This document shows positions 35,408 to 43,970 of a stretch of DNA of 64,000 nucleotides, piece after piece. The stretch is from the NCBI GenBank assembly GCA_965220895.1, contig OZ244850.1:1178001-1242000 (forward strand). Direction: 5' to 3'. Origin of the DNA: WTFY01 sp965220895 (GTDB lineage: Bacteria; Pseudomonadota; Gammaproteobacteria; UBA4575). The notes beneath the pieces are model-generated. The model had not been told where the DNA came from. It saw only the letters and a list, made by a program, of their open reading frames with translations, and did not search any database. Both the position numbers and the translations under genes were made by a program. How positions within the stretch are numbered: the stretch's first letter is position 1; every line of letters starts with the position of its first letter.

Positions 35408-36349
35408 TCAGTGGCTGAGATCCGGAGAGTGGTGGATTCTTGAGAGCAAAATCTTTTTATAAACATCGGGATCCTTGATGTGCGTGATTTCGCCGTCTTT
35501 GGGGTGAATCTGATCGCGCAGGCGTGACAGCCAGAACCTGAGCGCGGCCGCACGTAGCATGTTGCTCCAGGCTTCCAACTCACATTCATGAAACGGACGT
35601 TCCATTTGGTAGGCTTCGATCAGTGCAGCATACAATTGCAGATCCAGGTTACCCTCGTCGTCGCTGCACCAGTCATTCACGGTAATGGCCAGATCGTACA
35701 GCAGGTAATCGTGACAGGAGAGATAGAAGTCGATGATGCCAGTGAGCGCATAGCGCTTGAACATCACGTTGTCGCGAAACAGATCGGCATGCACGATTCC
35801 CTGTGGAAGATTTGCATCCAGGGGCTGCTTGCGCAGTTGAAGTTCCTGTTTGAGCAATTGCTGATCATCGGCTGAAAGCTTGTGAAACAGGCGATCTGCG
35901 GTTTGTACGGTCCATGCGATCCCGCGCGGGTTGCCCAATACTCCACTGAATGATTCGCCCAGTATGTGTATCTGCGCAAGCGCATGTCCGACCGCCGCGC
36001 AGTGCCTTACGGTGGGTATGAGCACGTTGTGACCTTCCAGGCATCTTACTATTGCGGCAGGCTTGTCTTTCAGCATGCGCACGTAATCCCCGTGCAAGTC
36101 GGCAATCGGGTGGGCGGTCGGCATTCCATGATCAGACAGATGTGCCATCAGGGTTAAGTAATATGGCAAGGTGTCAAAACCGACTTCTTCAAAAATGGTC
36201 AATACAAACTTGCCATTTTCAGTAGTGACGAAATAATTTGTGTTTTCAATACCTGCGTTAATACCTTCATGGTTTAATAACGCACCCAGAGAGTAATTCT
36301 TAAGAAAAACCTCAAGCTCGTGTGCCTTGATGTTTGTGTAGACGGACAT
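35408..36349 (-). CDS. thrB: Homoserine kinase (APH-fold, ThrB type II)
   Basis: The 313-residue enzyme phosphorylates homoserine in threonine synthesis. It has the aminoglycoside phosphotransferase-like fold and not the GHMP fold of E. coli ThrB. Visible motifs are NTNYFVTTENGKFVLTIFE (ATP loop region), GIVHADLFRDNVMF (catalytic Asp) and IIDFYLSCHDYLLYDLAITV. Divergence from polA is a conserved arrangement in gammaproteobacteria such as Pseudomonas. The 228-base gap to polA holds both promoters; I could not assign them with confidence. Confidence 0.94.
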   Translation of the reverse strand: MSVYTNIKAHELEVFLKNYSLGALLNHEGINAGIENTNYFVTTENGKFVLTIFEEVGFDTLPYYLTLMAHLSDHGMPTAHPIADLHGDYVRMLKDKPAAIVRCLEGHNVLIPTVRHCAAVGHALAQIHILGESFSGVLGNPRGIAWTVQTADRLFHKLSADDQQLLKQELQLRKQPLDANLPQGIVHADLFRDNVMFKRYALTGIIDFYLSCHDYLLYDLAITVNDWCSDDEGNLDLQLYAALIEAYQMERPFHECELEAWSNMLRAAALRFWLSRLRDQIHPKDGEITHIKDPDVYKKILLSRIHHSPDLSH

Positions 36350-36577
36350 GTATTGTGGATGCAGCCGGTTATGTCGTTGCTTTGAATGGGCAACAGCCCT
36401 TTACGTCAGGTGTTTTTGCATACCCTGTGTGCAGACAGGGGATCGCGGTTTTCTACCTCTTTGGGCAAAAGCATCAGTGTATGCTGTGGTATAGATTGTG
36501 CAACCTCCACTGAAAACACGGGCCATCATAGCGTGACGGTCGAACTTCATCCACTGACCACCGATTTTGAATAAGGC

Positions 36578-39304
36578 ATGTCACCCACAAACGCATCTCC
36601 ACTGATTCTGGTCGACGGATCGTCCTATTTGTACCGGGCCTTTCATGTACCGGAACTGCAGTCTCTCACCGCTTCATCTGGACAGCCCACCGGCGCTATA
36701 TACGGTGTCGTCAACATGATCAGGAAGATGCTCAGCAAGGAACATCCCAGCCACATTGCAGTGGTCTTTGACGCCAAAGGAAAGAACTTCAGGCACGAAC
36801 TGTACAGTGACTACAAGGCTAACCGTCCACCCATGCCGGATGAGCTTCGAGTACAGATTGAACCTTTGCATGCGGTTATTCGTGCATTGGGCCTTGTGCT
36901 GATCTCGGAGCCTGGCGTCGAGGCGGATGATGTGATTGGAACATTGGCCTCTCAGGCCGTGGATCAAGGCCACGAAGTGCTGATATCGACCGGCGACAAG
37001 GATATGGCGCAGCTGGTCAATGACCGTGTCACCCTGGTCAATACCATGACAAATGCCAAACTGGATACAGCGGGTGTACAAAAGAAATTTGGTGTTGCAC
37101 CGCACCAGATCATTGACTACCTGGCACTTACAGGGGACAAGTCTGACAACGTACCCGGTGTGCCGGGTGTCGGGCCGAAAACAGCTGCGAAGTGGCTGAA
37201 TGAATACGGCTCATTGGAACAAATCACCTCCCACGCAGATTCCATAGCCGGAAAGATTGGTGAAAAACTGCGTGCACACCTGGAGCAGTTGCCTCTTTCG
37301 CATGAACTTGTATCGATACGCTGCGCACTGGACTTGCCGATCGGTGTTGAAGATCTGCGTATTCAGCCACCGGATACACAACAGTTGCAGCAGTTGTACA
37401 CGGGGCTTGAGTTCAAGAGCTGGCTGCGTTCCCTTGATGTTCAGGAAGGTGAGGTGACCGGCATCACACCTGCTGAGGTGACCACGGCAGAGCGTAGGTA
37501 CGAGCTGGTACTCAGCGATGAGGACTTTGATCGCTGGCTGGTGCGGTTGCAGCAGGCGGATCTGGTGGCCTTGCATGTAGAAACAAACACAGCAGACTAC
37601 ATGAAGGCCAATGTTGTGGGTTTGTCGGTTGCTGTCAGCCCGGGTGAGGGAGCCTATATACCTTTTACACACGAATATCCGGGTGCTCCTGAGCAACTGA
37701 ACCGTGAGACCACCCTGGAGAAACTCAAAACTATTTTTAATTCCGGCTCACCCAAAATCATAGGGCACAACCTCAAGCATGATCGCAGCGTATTGTTGAA
37801 TCATGGCATTCATCTGGAGGGTATAGCACACGATGTCATGTTGCAGTCTTACGTGTGCAATTCCGTGGCCAGTCGACACGATTTGGATGCCTTGTGCAAC
37901 AAGTACCTCGGGCATACGACTGTTGACCTACAGGATATTGTCGGCAAGGGGTCCAAGCGAATTGCATTCGATCAGGCGGATCTGACGGATGTCACGGAGT
38001 ACGCTGCGGAATGTGCGGACATGGTGTTGCGCCTGCACGAGGTATTCTGGCTTGAGCTGAAGCAAAAGCAGCGCTCCCGGCAAAAAGAGCTTTATCAGGA
38101 TATTGAGCTGCCCATGTTGAAAGTGTTGTCAAACATGGAGCGACAAGGTGTGCTGCTTGACAGCGAGCAGCTGAAGCAGCAGAGCGAGCGACTTGATGAA
38201 AGAGTTCATGAGATAGAAAAGCAGGCATTCGAGATCGCTGGAGAGGAATTCAACCTGGGCTCTCCAAAGCAGATACAGGAAGTCTTGTTTGAAAAGCAGG
38301 GGCTACCGGTGCGTCGTAAAACCCCTACGGGTCAACCCTCCACTGCGGAGGATGTGCTGCAGGAACTCGCCCGGGACTTTCCCTTGCCCAAACTGTTACT
38401 TGAGCATCGCGCATTCAGCAAACTGAAATCAACGTATACGGATAAGCTCCCTGCACTGGTCAGCACGGAAACAGGACGCATACACACATCCTACCATCAG
38501 GCCGTTGCGGCTACCGGTCGACTGTCTTCTTCTGATCCAAACTTGCAAAACATCCCGATACGCACCGAGGAGGGGAGGCGAATTCGTCAGGCCTTCGTCG
38601 CACCGGAATCCCACGTGATTCTGGCTGCCGATTACTCGCAGATAGAGCTCCGTATCATGGCGCACTTGTCTCAGGATGAAGGGCTGTGCGAAGCCTTTTC
38701 AAGGGGTGAAGATATTCACCGTGCAACTGCTGCAGAGGTGTTTGCAACGGGTCTTGATGATGTGAGTCTGGACCAGCGACGTGCTGCCAAGGCAATTAAC
38801 TTTGGCCTGATTTACGGCATGTCAGCTTTTGGCCTGGCGGTACAGCTCGGCATTCCCCGCAGCGAAGCCCAGCAGTATGTAAATCTGTACTTTGAACGTT
38901 ACCCTGGTGTAAAGAGATACATGGGCGAAATACGTGAACAGGCACGCGCCCAGGGCTATGTGGAAACACTTTTTGGGAGACGGCTGTACTTGCCTGACAT
39001 CAACCACAAAAACGTAAAACTACGCCAGTACGCGGAGCGTACTGCAATCAATGCACCCATGCAGGGAACGGCGGCTGACATTATCAAGCATGCCATGATC
39101 CAAATCGATGCATGGCAACAGCAGGAACATCCGGGGTGCAAGATGATCATGCAGGTCCATGACGAACTTGTATTCGAGGTCCAAAAGGATTACAAGGACA
39201 TTGCCCGGCAGATGATCATGCAGAAAATGACTGCAGCTGTTGAGCTCTCTGTGCCCCTAGTCGTGGATACCGGGGATGGCAACAACTGGGACGAGGCGCA
39301 TTGA
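36578..39304 (+). CDS. polA: DNA polymerase I with degenerate 3'-5' exonuclease site
   Basis: The 908-residue protein has the full three-domain layout: 5'-nuclease (LVDGSSYLYRAFH, SNEXT-type helix near residues 175-210), 3'-5' exonuclease region (about 300-490) and polymerase. Polymerase motifs are intact: Asp685 in AADYSQIELR, AAKAINFGLIYGMSAFGL and Asp862 in VHDELVFEV. In the exonuclease domain two of four metal ligands differ: the Asp of the DxE motif (E. coli Asp355) is His333 in ALHVETN, and the Asp equivalent to Asp501 is Cys479 in YAAECAD. Glu335, Asp402 (GHNLKHDR) and Tyr475 remain. Proofreading is therefore probably lost. Confidence 0.97.
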   Translation: MSPTNASPLILVDGSSYLYRAFHVPELQSLTASSGQPTGAIYGVVNMIRKMLSKEHPSHIAVVFDAKGKNFRHELYSDYKANRPPMPDELRVQIEPLHAVIRALGLVLISEPGVEADDVIGTLASQAVDQGHEVLISTGDKDMAQLVNDRVTLVNTMTNAKLDTAGVQKKFGVAPHQIIDYLALTGDKSDNVPGVPGVGPKTAAKWLNEYGSLEQITSHADSIAGKIGEKLRAHLEQLPLSHELVSIRCALDLPIGVEDLRIQPPDTQQLQQLYTGLEFKSWLRSLDVQEGEVTGITPAEVTTAERRYELVLSDEDFDRWLVRLQQADLVALHVETNTADYMKANVVGLSVAVSPGEGAYIPFTHEYPGAPEQLNRETTLEKLKTIFNSGSPKIIGHNLKHDRSVLLNHGIHLEGIAHDVMLQSYVCNSVASRHDLDALCNKYLGHTTVDLQDIVGKGSKRIAFDQADLTDVTEYAAECADMVLRLHEVFWLELKQKQRSRQKELYQDIELPMLKVLSNMERQGVLLDSEQLKQQSERLDERVHEIEKQAFEIAGEEFNLGSPKQIQEVLFEKQGLPVRRKTPTGQPSTAEDVLQELARDFPLPKLLLEHRAFSKLKSTYTDKLPALVSTETGRIHTSYHQAVAATGRLSSSDPNLQNIPIRTEEGRRIRQAFVAPESHVILAADYSQIELRIMAHLSQDEGLCEAFSRGEDIHRATAAEVFATGLDDVSLDQRRAAKAINFGLIYGMSAFGLAVQLGIPRSEAQQYVNLYFERYPGVKRYMGEIREQARAQGYVETLFGRRLYLPDINHKNVKLRQYAERTAINAPMQGTAADIIKHAMIQIDAWQQQEHPGCKMIMQVHDELVFEVQKDYKDIARQMIMQKMTAAVELSVPLVVDTGDGNNWDEAH

Positions 39305-39519
39305 CGAAACGGCCTGCCAGACGAGAAACGTACAGGTGGGGGTGTACGGGAGGTTGCCTGGACCGACTTTCAGCATCCTCCTGCTGCACAGCCCACACCT
39401 GACGCATTAACTGATCCCGTAAAGCAGGTCACTGCCAATCCTGTGCATCGCAGGCCGAATTGCGAAGGCAGCAGAACCATTTGATTGACGCAGTTGACCC
39501 ACTCTACCGGATAGACGAT

Positions 39520-40794
39520 TTACTCAAATACAGCCTCCGGATTATCCAGACTGTCAGAGCCCCCAAACTCGATCGAAGCCAGCTGGAGCACAGTTGCAGC
39601 CTGTTCGATCCCACGGGTTTGCAAGGTCAAGGCGTCGATAGCTGCCTGAACCTTGGCATTCCCCAAACCATTCCCTTCTCCAATCATCTGGTCATAGGCT
39701 TCTCCGCTTTCAGCTGCATGCACCAGCTTTTCCATCGCAGACATGGTGGCATCCAGCTGATTGCGCAAGCTCTTGTCAGCATCGGGTGATGCTGCAGCGA
39801 CGAGGGCAGAAATGCTTGGTCCCTCGATCATCGAGCCATCGATGCGGCGATACTTGCCAAGATAGATGTTCTGAATGCCCATTGCATCGTAGTAGTGGGA
39901 GTGATGTGTGTTGTCACTGAAGCAGTCGTGTTCCTCTTCCGGGTCATGTAGCAGCAGCCCGAGTTGCATGCGCTCGCCTGCCAGTTCCCCGTAGGAAAGA
40001 CTGCCCATACCGGTCACGATCGTGGATAGGCCGTTTTTGATACTGCCACGGATCAGGCCTTCACGGGCTTCGCCACCTGGTGCCCACTGAGCCACCATCC
40101 AGGCTAGGTCGTCAACCAGAAGATCAGTTGCTGATTTCAGGTAAGCTGCCCGCCGCTCGCAGTTTTCCCAAGTGCAGTTGTCCGGGTCAAAGTCCGTCGC
40201 CGGACGATTGCCGTTGCCCGGTCCAACACCGTTCAGGTCTTGGCCCCAGAGCAAAAATTCCACGGCGTGGTACCCGGTTGCCACATTCGCTTCTATACCT
40301 CCGAGTTCATGCAGTGTGCTGGCAAGCAAATCTTTGGTGATAAGTGATGCATCAATGGTTTGCCCGGAATAAGTGAAGCTTGGGCTGGCAATGACATTCG
40401 CCCGGTAGGCCGGGTTTTCTTCCGACTCGGTACCGTAACTTGCAGCGACATAGTCAATCAGGCCCTCATCAAGGGGCCAGGCATTCACCTTGCCTTCCCA
40501 GTCATCGACGATTGCATTGCCAAACCGGTAGACCTCGCTCTGCATATAGGGTACCCGTGAAGCCAGCCAGGCCTCCCGAGCATGGCGGAGATTTGCCACC
40601 GTCGGTTCTGCAATTAACCGGTCGACGGCTTTTTGCAAGGTGTGTGCAGTGACCAGAGAGTCCTCGTACACTGCATGTGCCAGATCGACGTAGTGTTTGA
40701 CCACCTCACTCGCTTGGGGCACGCCAAACGCAGGTGCTGACAAAAACGCCAGCAGTGCTGAGGTCAGAATTGCCCGTACTGTCCCTGATTTCAT
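39520..40794 (-). CDS. Imelysin-family periplasmic protein (IrpA-like)
   Basis: The 424-residue protein has a signal peptide ending near AFLSAPAFG and a two-repeat imelysin (peptidase M75) fold. The GxHxxE motif is in ATGYHAVEFLLWGQD. Other family segments are DLLASTLHELGGIEANVAT and HDCFSDNTHHSHYYDAMGI. Imelysin-like proteins are linked to iron uptake and are usually iron regulated; a peptidase role is doubtful for most. It begins 29 bases after the LbtU-type porin gene and is probably cotranscribed with it. The 215 bases between polA and this gene hold nothing I can name. Confidence 0.93.
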   Translation of the reverse strand: MKSGTVRAILTSALLAFLSAPAFGVPQASEVVKHYVDLAHAVYEDSLVTAHTLQKAVDRLIAEPTVANLRHAREAWLASRVPYMQSEVYRFGNAIVDDWEGKVNAWPLDEGLIDYVAASYGTESEENPAYRANVIASPSFTYSGQTIDASLITKDLLASTLHELGGIEANVATGYHAVEFLLWGQDLNGVGPGNGNRPATDFDPDNCTWENCERRAAYLKSATDLLVDDLAWMVAQWAPGGEAREGLIRGSIKNGLSTIVTGMGSLSYGELAGERMQLGLLLHDPEEEHDCFSDNTHHSHYYDAMGIQNIYLGKYRRIDGSMIEGPSISALVAAASPDADKSLRNQLDATMSAMEKLVHAAESGEAYDQMIGEGNGLGNAKVQAAIDALTLQTRGIEQAATVLQLASIEFGGSDSLDNPEAVFE

Positions 40795-40823
40795 GATCGG
40801 TTTAGCCTCTTGATCGCGGTGGT

Positions 40824-42017
40824 TTAGAATTCAGCCGCAAGCTGGAGCGTGACGATATCGGCGTCACCTCCAGAATAGTCGTTTGTTTCAGAATCGCCAT
40901 AGTCCTCGTCAAATGCCCCTTCAACGGCCAGTGCAACCCCGTCCATCATTTCAACGGACAGGCCGACCAGAAAGCGTTCTTCCGGCAGTTCAAGGGCAGC
41001 AGCTTCATCGGTTTCCTGGTAACCCAAGGCAAACGTTGCAGGCAGGCCAGCAAGTTTGAAATCCATGGCGGCTTCAACCATGTAGCTGGTCGGCTCGGCA
41101 CCTTTTCCTTCAAATTTCATTTCGCCCATCTCGAAGTCTTCCGTTGCATCAAGATACTCGGTGAAAAATGACAGGTTGCCAAAACGCAGCATGGCACTCG
41201 CAGACCAGCCACTCACGTGGTCGCTGTATATGCCATCTTCACCTAGATTGTCTGCGACCAGTTCCTGCAGGTTGTCGGAATCACCGATGTTGCTGATATA
41301 CGACAGGTTCAGGCCAAACCCTGTGTCTTCCCCTTCTGCAGAGTAGCCAACGGCCACACCGAAACTGTCGACCTCGGAGTCTCCATCTTCATCGAGATCA
41401 CCGTTGAAAGTATAGACCGCACCATGAAGGCCACCGGATTCAATACCGAATTGCAATGCGGATTCCCTTGTTTCCCCGAGCTCGAGGGTCAAGGAGTCAG
41501 AGATGAAGTTGCTCTCGAACACCCCGAACGGGACAAAATACTGGCCTGCCTTGAATGACCAGAGGCCTGGCCCGAACGTCATCACGGCTATATTGACTTC
41601 CAAGGGCGTGTCATCTTCCTCATAGCGAAGAGCCACTTCGGCACCTACCATGTCCGTGATCTGGGCTGCAATTCCAAGTTCTACCTTTGCCACATCAGAT
41701 TCCTCACCCTCTCCACTCAGGTCCACGTAGGCAGCCTCGATTTGCACGAGACCACCAATCTCAACGGAGTTGAACCAGCCGTCCTCTTGTCCGGATCGCT
41801 TTGCCAGCTGGCTGCCCTTTTCGATAATTACTTCATCCTCAGCGGCAACCCGCGCTTCCAAATGTTGTGTACCCCGTTCCATATTGGCAAGACGTTCTTC
41901 GATGACTTCTTGAGCCTGTGCCGGCATGTGCCCGCCAAGAATGACTACGCACAAAATAATGAGGTTCCCTAAATTTCTCGCATTATGCTCCCAAATACTA
42001 ATGCGTATTATTATCAT
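40824..42017 (-). CDS. LbtU-family siderophore porin (outer membrane)
   Basis: The 397-residue protein has a signal peptide (cleavage near MPAQAQ), a short coiled coil (IEERLANMERGTQHLEARV), then amphipathic beta strands ending in a terminal Phe (LQLAAEF), as outer membrane barrels do. The pattern GLVQIEAAYVDLSGEGEESD, then KVELGIAAQITDMVGAEVAL and GQYFVPFGVFESNFISD, matches the family of LbtU, the Legionella legiobactin receptor, which works without a TonB-dependent barrel. The start is unclear. The ATG at 42017 lies inside a Fur-box-like site; another ATG at 41983 has a good GGGAG site but is in a different frame that stops after four codons. Confidence 0.82.
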   Translation of the reverse strand: MIIIRISIWEHNARNLGNLIILCVVILGGHMPAQAQEVIEERLANMERGTQHLEARVAAEDEVIIEKGSQLAKRSGQEDGWFNSVEIGGLVQIEAAYVDLSGEGEESDVAKVELGIAAQITDMVGAEVALRYEEDDTPLEVNIAVMTFGPGLWSFKAGQYFVPFGVFESNFISDSLTLELGETRESALQFGIESGGLHGAVYTFNGDLDEDGDSEVDSFGVAVGYSAEGEDTGFGLNLSYISNIGDSDNLQELVADNLGEDGIYSDHVSGWSASAMLRFGNLSFFTEYLDATEDFEMGEMKFEGKGAEPTSYMVEAAMDFKLAGLPATFALGYQETDEAAALELPEERFLVGLSVEMMDGVALAVEGAFDEDYGDSETNDYSGGDADIVTLQLAAEF

Positions 42018-42018
42018 T
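42000..42018 (-). promoter_or_regulatory. Candidate Fur box at the LbtU-porin 5' end
   Basis: On the minus strand the sequence AATGATAATAATACGCATT has a perfect left half (TGATAAT) of the Fur 7-1-7 site and four of seven matches in the right half. Fur represses iron-uptake genes when iron is sufficient, and both downstream genes (LbtU porin, imelysin) are of that type. Its overlap with the first possible ATG suggests either that translation starts further in or that the operator covers the transcript start. Confidence 0.55.
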
Positions 42019-42413
42019 TCTGTTTGTGTATGTAAACCACTCTTTCTCTATAAAAGCAACGACGGGCTGACAGCTAAGTATCTAGCCAAGATGCATTGAA
42101 GACCTGATGGATATCTCCAAGTTGTCTGAAACTTTAGGGAATTATCCTCTTTGTATATTGCTTGCAGAGCTTGCCCTACCTAGTCCCTAAACCTTGCTAA
42201 GTGTACAGGTATGCTTGGTCTGTGGGTCAATGGGTCGTCAAATGTTGACCCTATTTTTCGCTGCAAGCTCGAGATACTCCTCAATAAAACAAGCAACTTG
42301 TGTCCTGACTGGTGCCTTCGCATTCGCTAACTGAACAACTGCCAAAGCCTTCATGGTCGTAAATCGCGAGAATAATTCCACCACCACCTTCTCAAATCAA
42401 GGTTTGGCAAAAT
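42018..42413. other. 396-base gap with no intact gene; one short frame
   Basis: This gap separates the porin and PepSY genes, both on the minus strand. Apart from the Fur-like site at its start, the only notable feature is a 38-codon minus-strand frame (42238-42354, MKALAVVQLANAKAPVRTQV then ACFIEEYLELAAKNRVNI) that has no stop upstream for a further 14 codons. It could be the tail of a lost gene; the end faintly recalls the C-terminus of LysR-type regulators, but this is weak. The region may also hold the end of the PepSY transcript. Confidence 0.4.
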
Positions 42414-43907
42414 TCAGGGATTTGTCCTCAGATGTCGCCAGGCAATAGTGATGGACGTCAGCGAAAATAATGCAACTGCGCCGCATAGCAGTATAAGCAA
42501 AATGTCCCAAAGTGGTCGGCGTTGGATCAGGATATTGAAATCCAGTGTATGCAGTCCGTTGTAGAGCCATCGTTGTACACGTTTTTTGAAAGTCAATCGC
42601 CCCAGTAACTGGCCTGTTTGGACATGAATATGAAACCATGTCGATTCAGGATCTGAAAATTTGACTCTTATCACCGGCATTGGGCGAAAACGCTCATGGT
42701 GCGAATAATAATAGCTGTCATAGTCTTCCAGGTACTCCATGGATGATGCTTCACTGTCCGGGAGCAAATGGTTTATCGCCGATTGTATCTGTGGAGCCAA
42801 GTCGGCTTCAGTAAGTGGATTCTTGCCGTGCAAAGACCGGAACACATCAGGGGAATGGTGCAGGGCAAGCAAGGACTGCCCTGCAACCCAATGCCAGTTC
42901 AATTCCTTGATATCGTCAGCCTGGTGTTGTTGCAGTAGTTGACGGATTTCCTCCGCAGTGGAATAGACCAGCTTCAAACTGCCGATATCCGCCCGCTGCT
43001 GGTAACGCCATAATTGTTGCGCAAAGCTGGTTTTGGCATCGAACAGGCCCCAGGGTGTCATCGACATGAAGCCGCTGAACATAAAGGTCGTCAAAAAAAA
43101 TGCAAAGGTCAAACCGGCAATGTGATGGAGTTTCATCACCCCCTCGTAGGGACTCACATCCTTCCCCCGGTAACGCCGCCGGACACGCAGGCTCATGAGG
43201 CCGATGACAATGCCGCTTAGCACCGAGGATAACCCCACCAGGGAAAGTGCGATCAATAAATTTGCCCACACCGTACGGTGTTTGCGCAGCTGCACCGGAT
43301 AAATCCAGTGCAAGTTGGCACCAAGCCAGTTCCAGACACGTTCGTTGCGCGTCACATCCCGGACCACCTGGCCTGTACTGGAAGAGACATAAAGCCAGGT
43401 TGCGGCAGTGTCCTGTAGTGTGACTTTATGCAGCGGCCGGTGTGAGTTCAGCGCGCTGGAAACCGTCCACTGGTCCACTTCCAGCAGGCTCAGGTGAAGA
43501 GCCTCGGTCGATTTCTCTTGAGCCTGCTGCGTCTGAAAAAACGTCCTGGCAGCACTTGTGGCGTGCTCGGCCGTCGGTTTTTCCAGCCACTCGCCGGTGT
43601 CAGCATAAAGCCCCAGCCAGGGATGTCCTGCCTGTTTCAATAAATAGGCAGGGCGGCTTGAGACACTGCTTAAACTGAATTGCGTGACTGGGGCGTCAGG
43701 CGAGGCGCGTTGCAACAGCTTCGATGGCCCTGCGCGAATCTGCCCAGCGTCAAGGACGGGCAGACCTGCATACCGTTCTTTCTCTGTGAGTTCCGGAAAA
43801 CCGACATACATCATCACCATGCCGCTCAGCGGCCACATGATAAACAACAGGCACATGCCGACGCCGAGCCAGCGGTGAAAAAGGAACAGCCAGCGCTTGA
43901 GTTTCAC
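42414..43907 (-). CDS. PepSY-domain membrane protein (PiuB-like)
   Basis: The product (497 residues) has four main membrane helices, with the first pair starting at KRWLFLFHRWLGVGMCLLFI, and PepSY segments in the periplasmic loops (for example DPESTWFHIHVQTGQLLGRL). HRWLG, LHHIAGLTFAFF and NGLHTLDF are the conserved His-bearing helices of the iron-regulated PiuB/FsrB group, thought to reduce ferric siderophores or coordinate haem. I chose the GTG at 43907, which has a GAGGG ribosome site 5 bases upstream, over a TTG at 43922. It follows the TonB-dependent receptor gene and may process the imported iron complex. Confidence 0.88.
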   Translation of the reverse strand: MKLKRWLFLFHRWLGVGMCLLFIMWPLSGMVMMYVGFPELTEKERYAGLPVLDAGQIRAGPSKLLQRASPDAPVTQFSLSSVSSRPAYLLKQAGHPWLGLYADTGEWLEKPTAEHATSAARTFFQTQQAQEKSTEALHLSLLEVDQWTVSSALNSHRPLHKVTLQDTAATWLYVSSSTGQVVRDVTRNERVWNWLGANLHWIYPVQLRKHRTVWANLLIALSLVGLSSVLSGIVIGLMSLRVRRRYRGKDVSPYEGVMKLHHIAGLTFAFFLTTFMFSGFMSMTPWGLFDAKTSFAQQLWRYQQRADIGSLKLVYSTAEEIRQLLQQHQADDIKELNWHWVAGQSLLALHHSPDVFRSLHGKNPLTEADLAPQIQSAINHLLPDSEASSMEYLEDYDSYYYSHHERFRPMPVIRVKFSDPESTWFHIHVQTGQLLGRLTFKKRVQRWLYNGLHTLDFNILIQRRPLWDILLILLCGAVALFSLTSITIAWRHLRTNP

Positions 43908-43929
43908 GGCAACCCTCAGCAAACGGCTA

Positions 43930-43950
43930 GCCCGGCTTCAAAGGCCGGGC
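43930..43950. repeat. Intercistronic hairpin between receptor and PepSY gene
   Basis: GCCCGGC-TTCAAAG-GCCGGGC is a perfect, GC-rich 7-bp stem in the 63-base space between the TonB-dependent receptor and the PepSY gene. No T run follows on the minus strand. It may protect or limit the upstream message and so separate expression of the two proteins. Confidence 0.55.
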
Positions 43951-43970
43951 CAGCGCATTCTGGATGCAAC

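Noticed and set aside
36386..36574. 62-codon frame between thrB and polA
   Set aside because: It covers the shared promoter region of two divergent conserved genes and shows no recognisable protein pattern.
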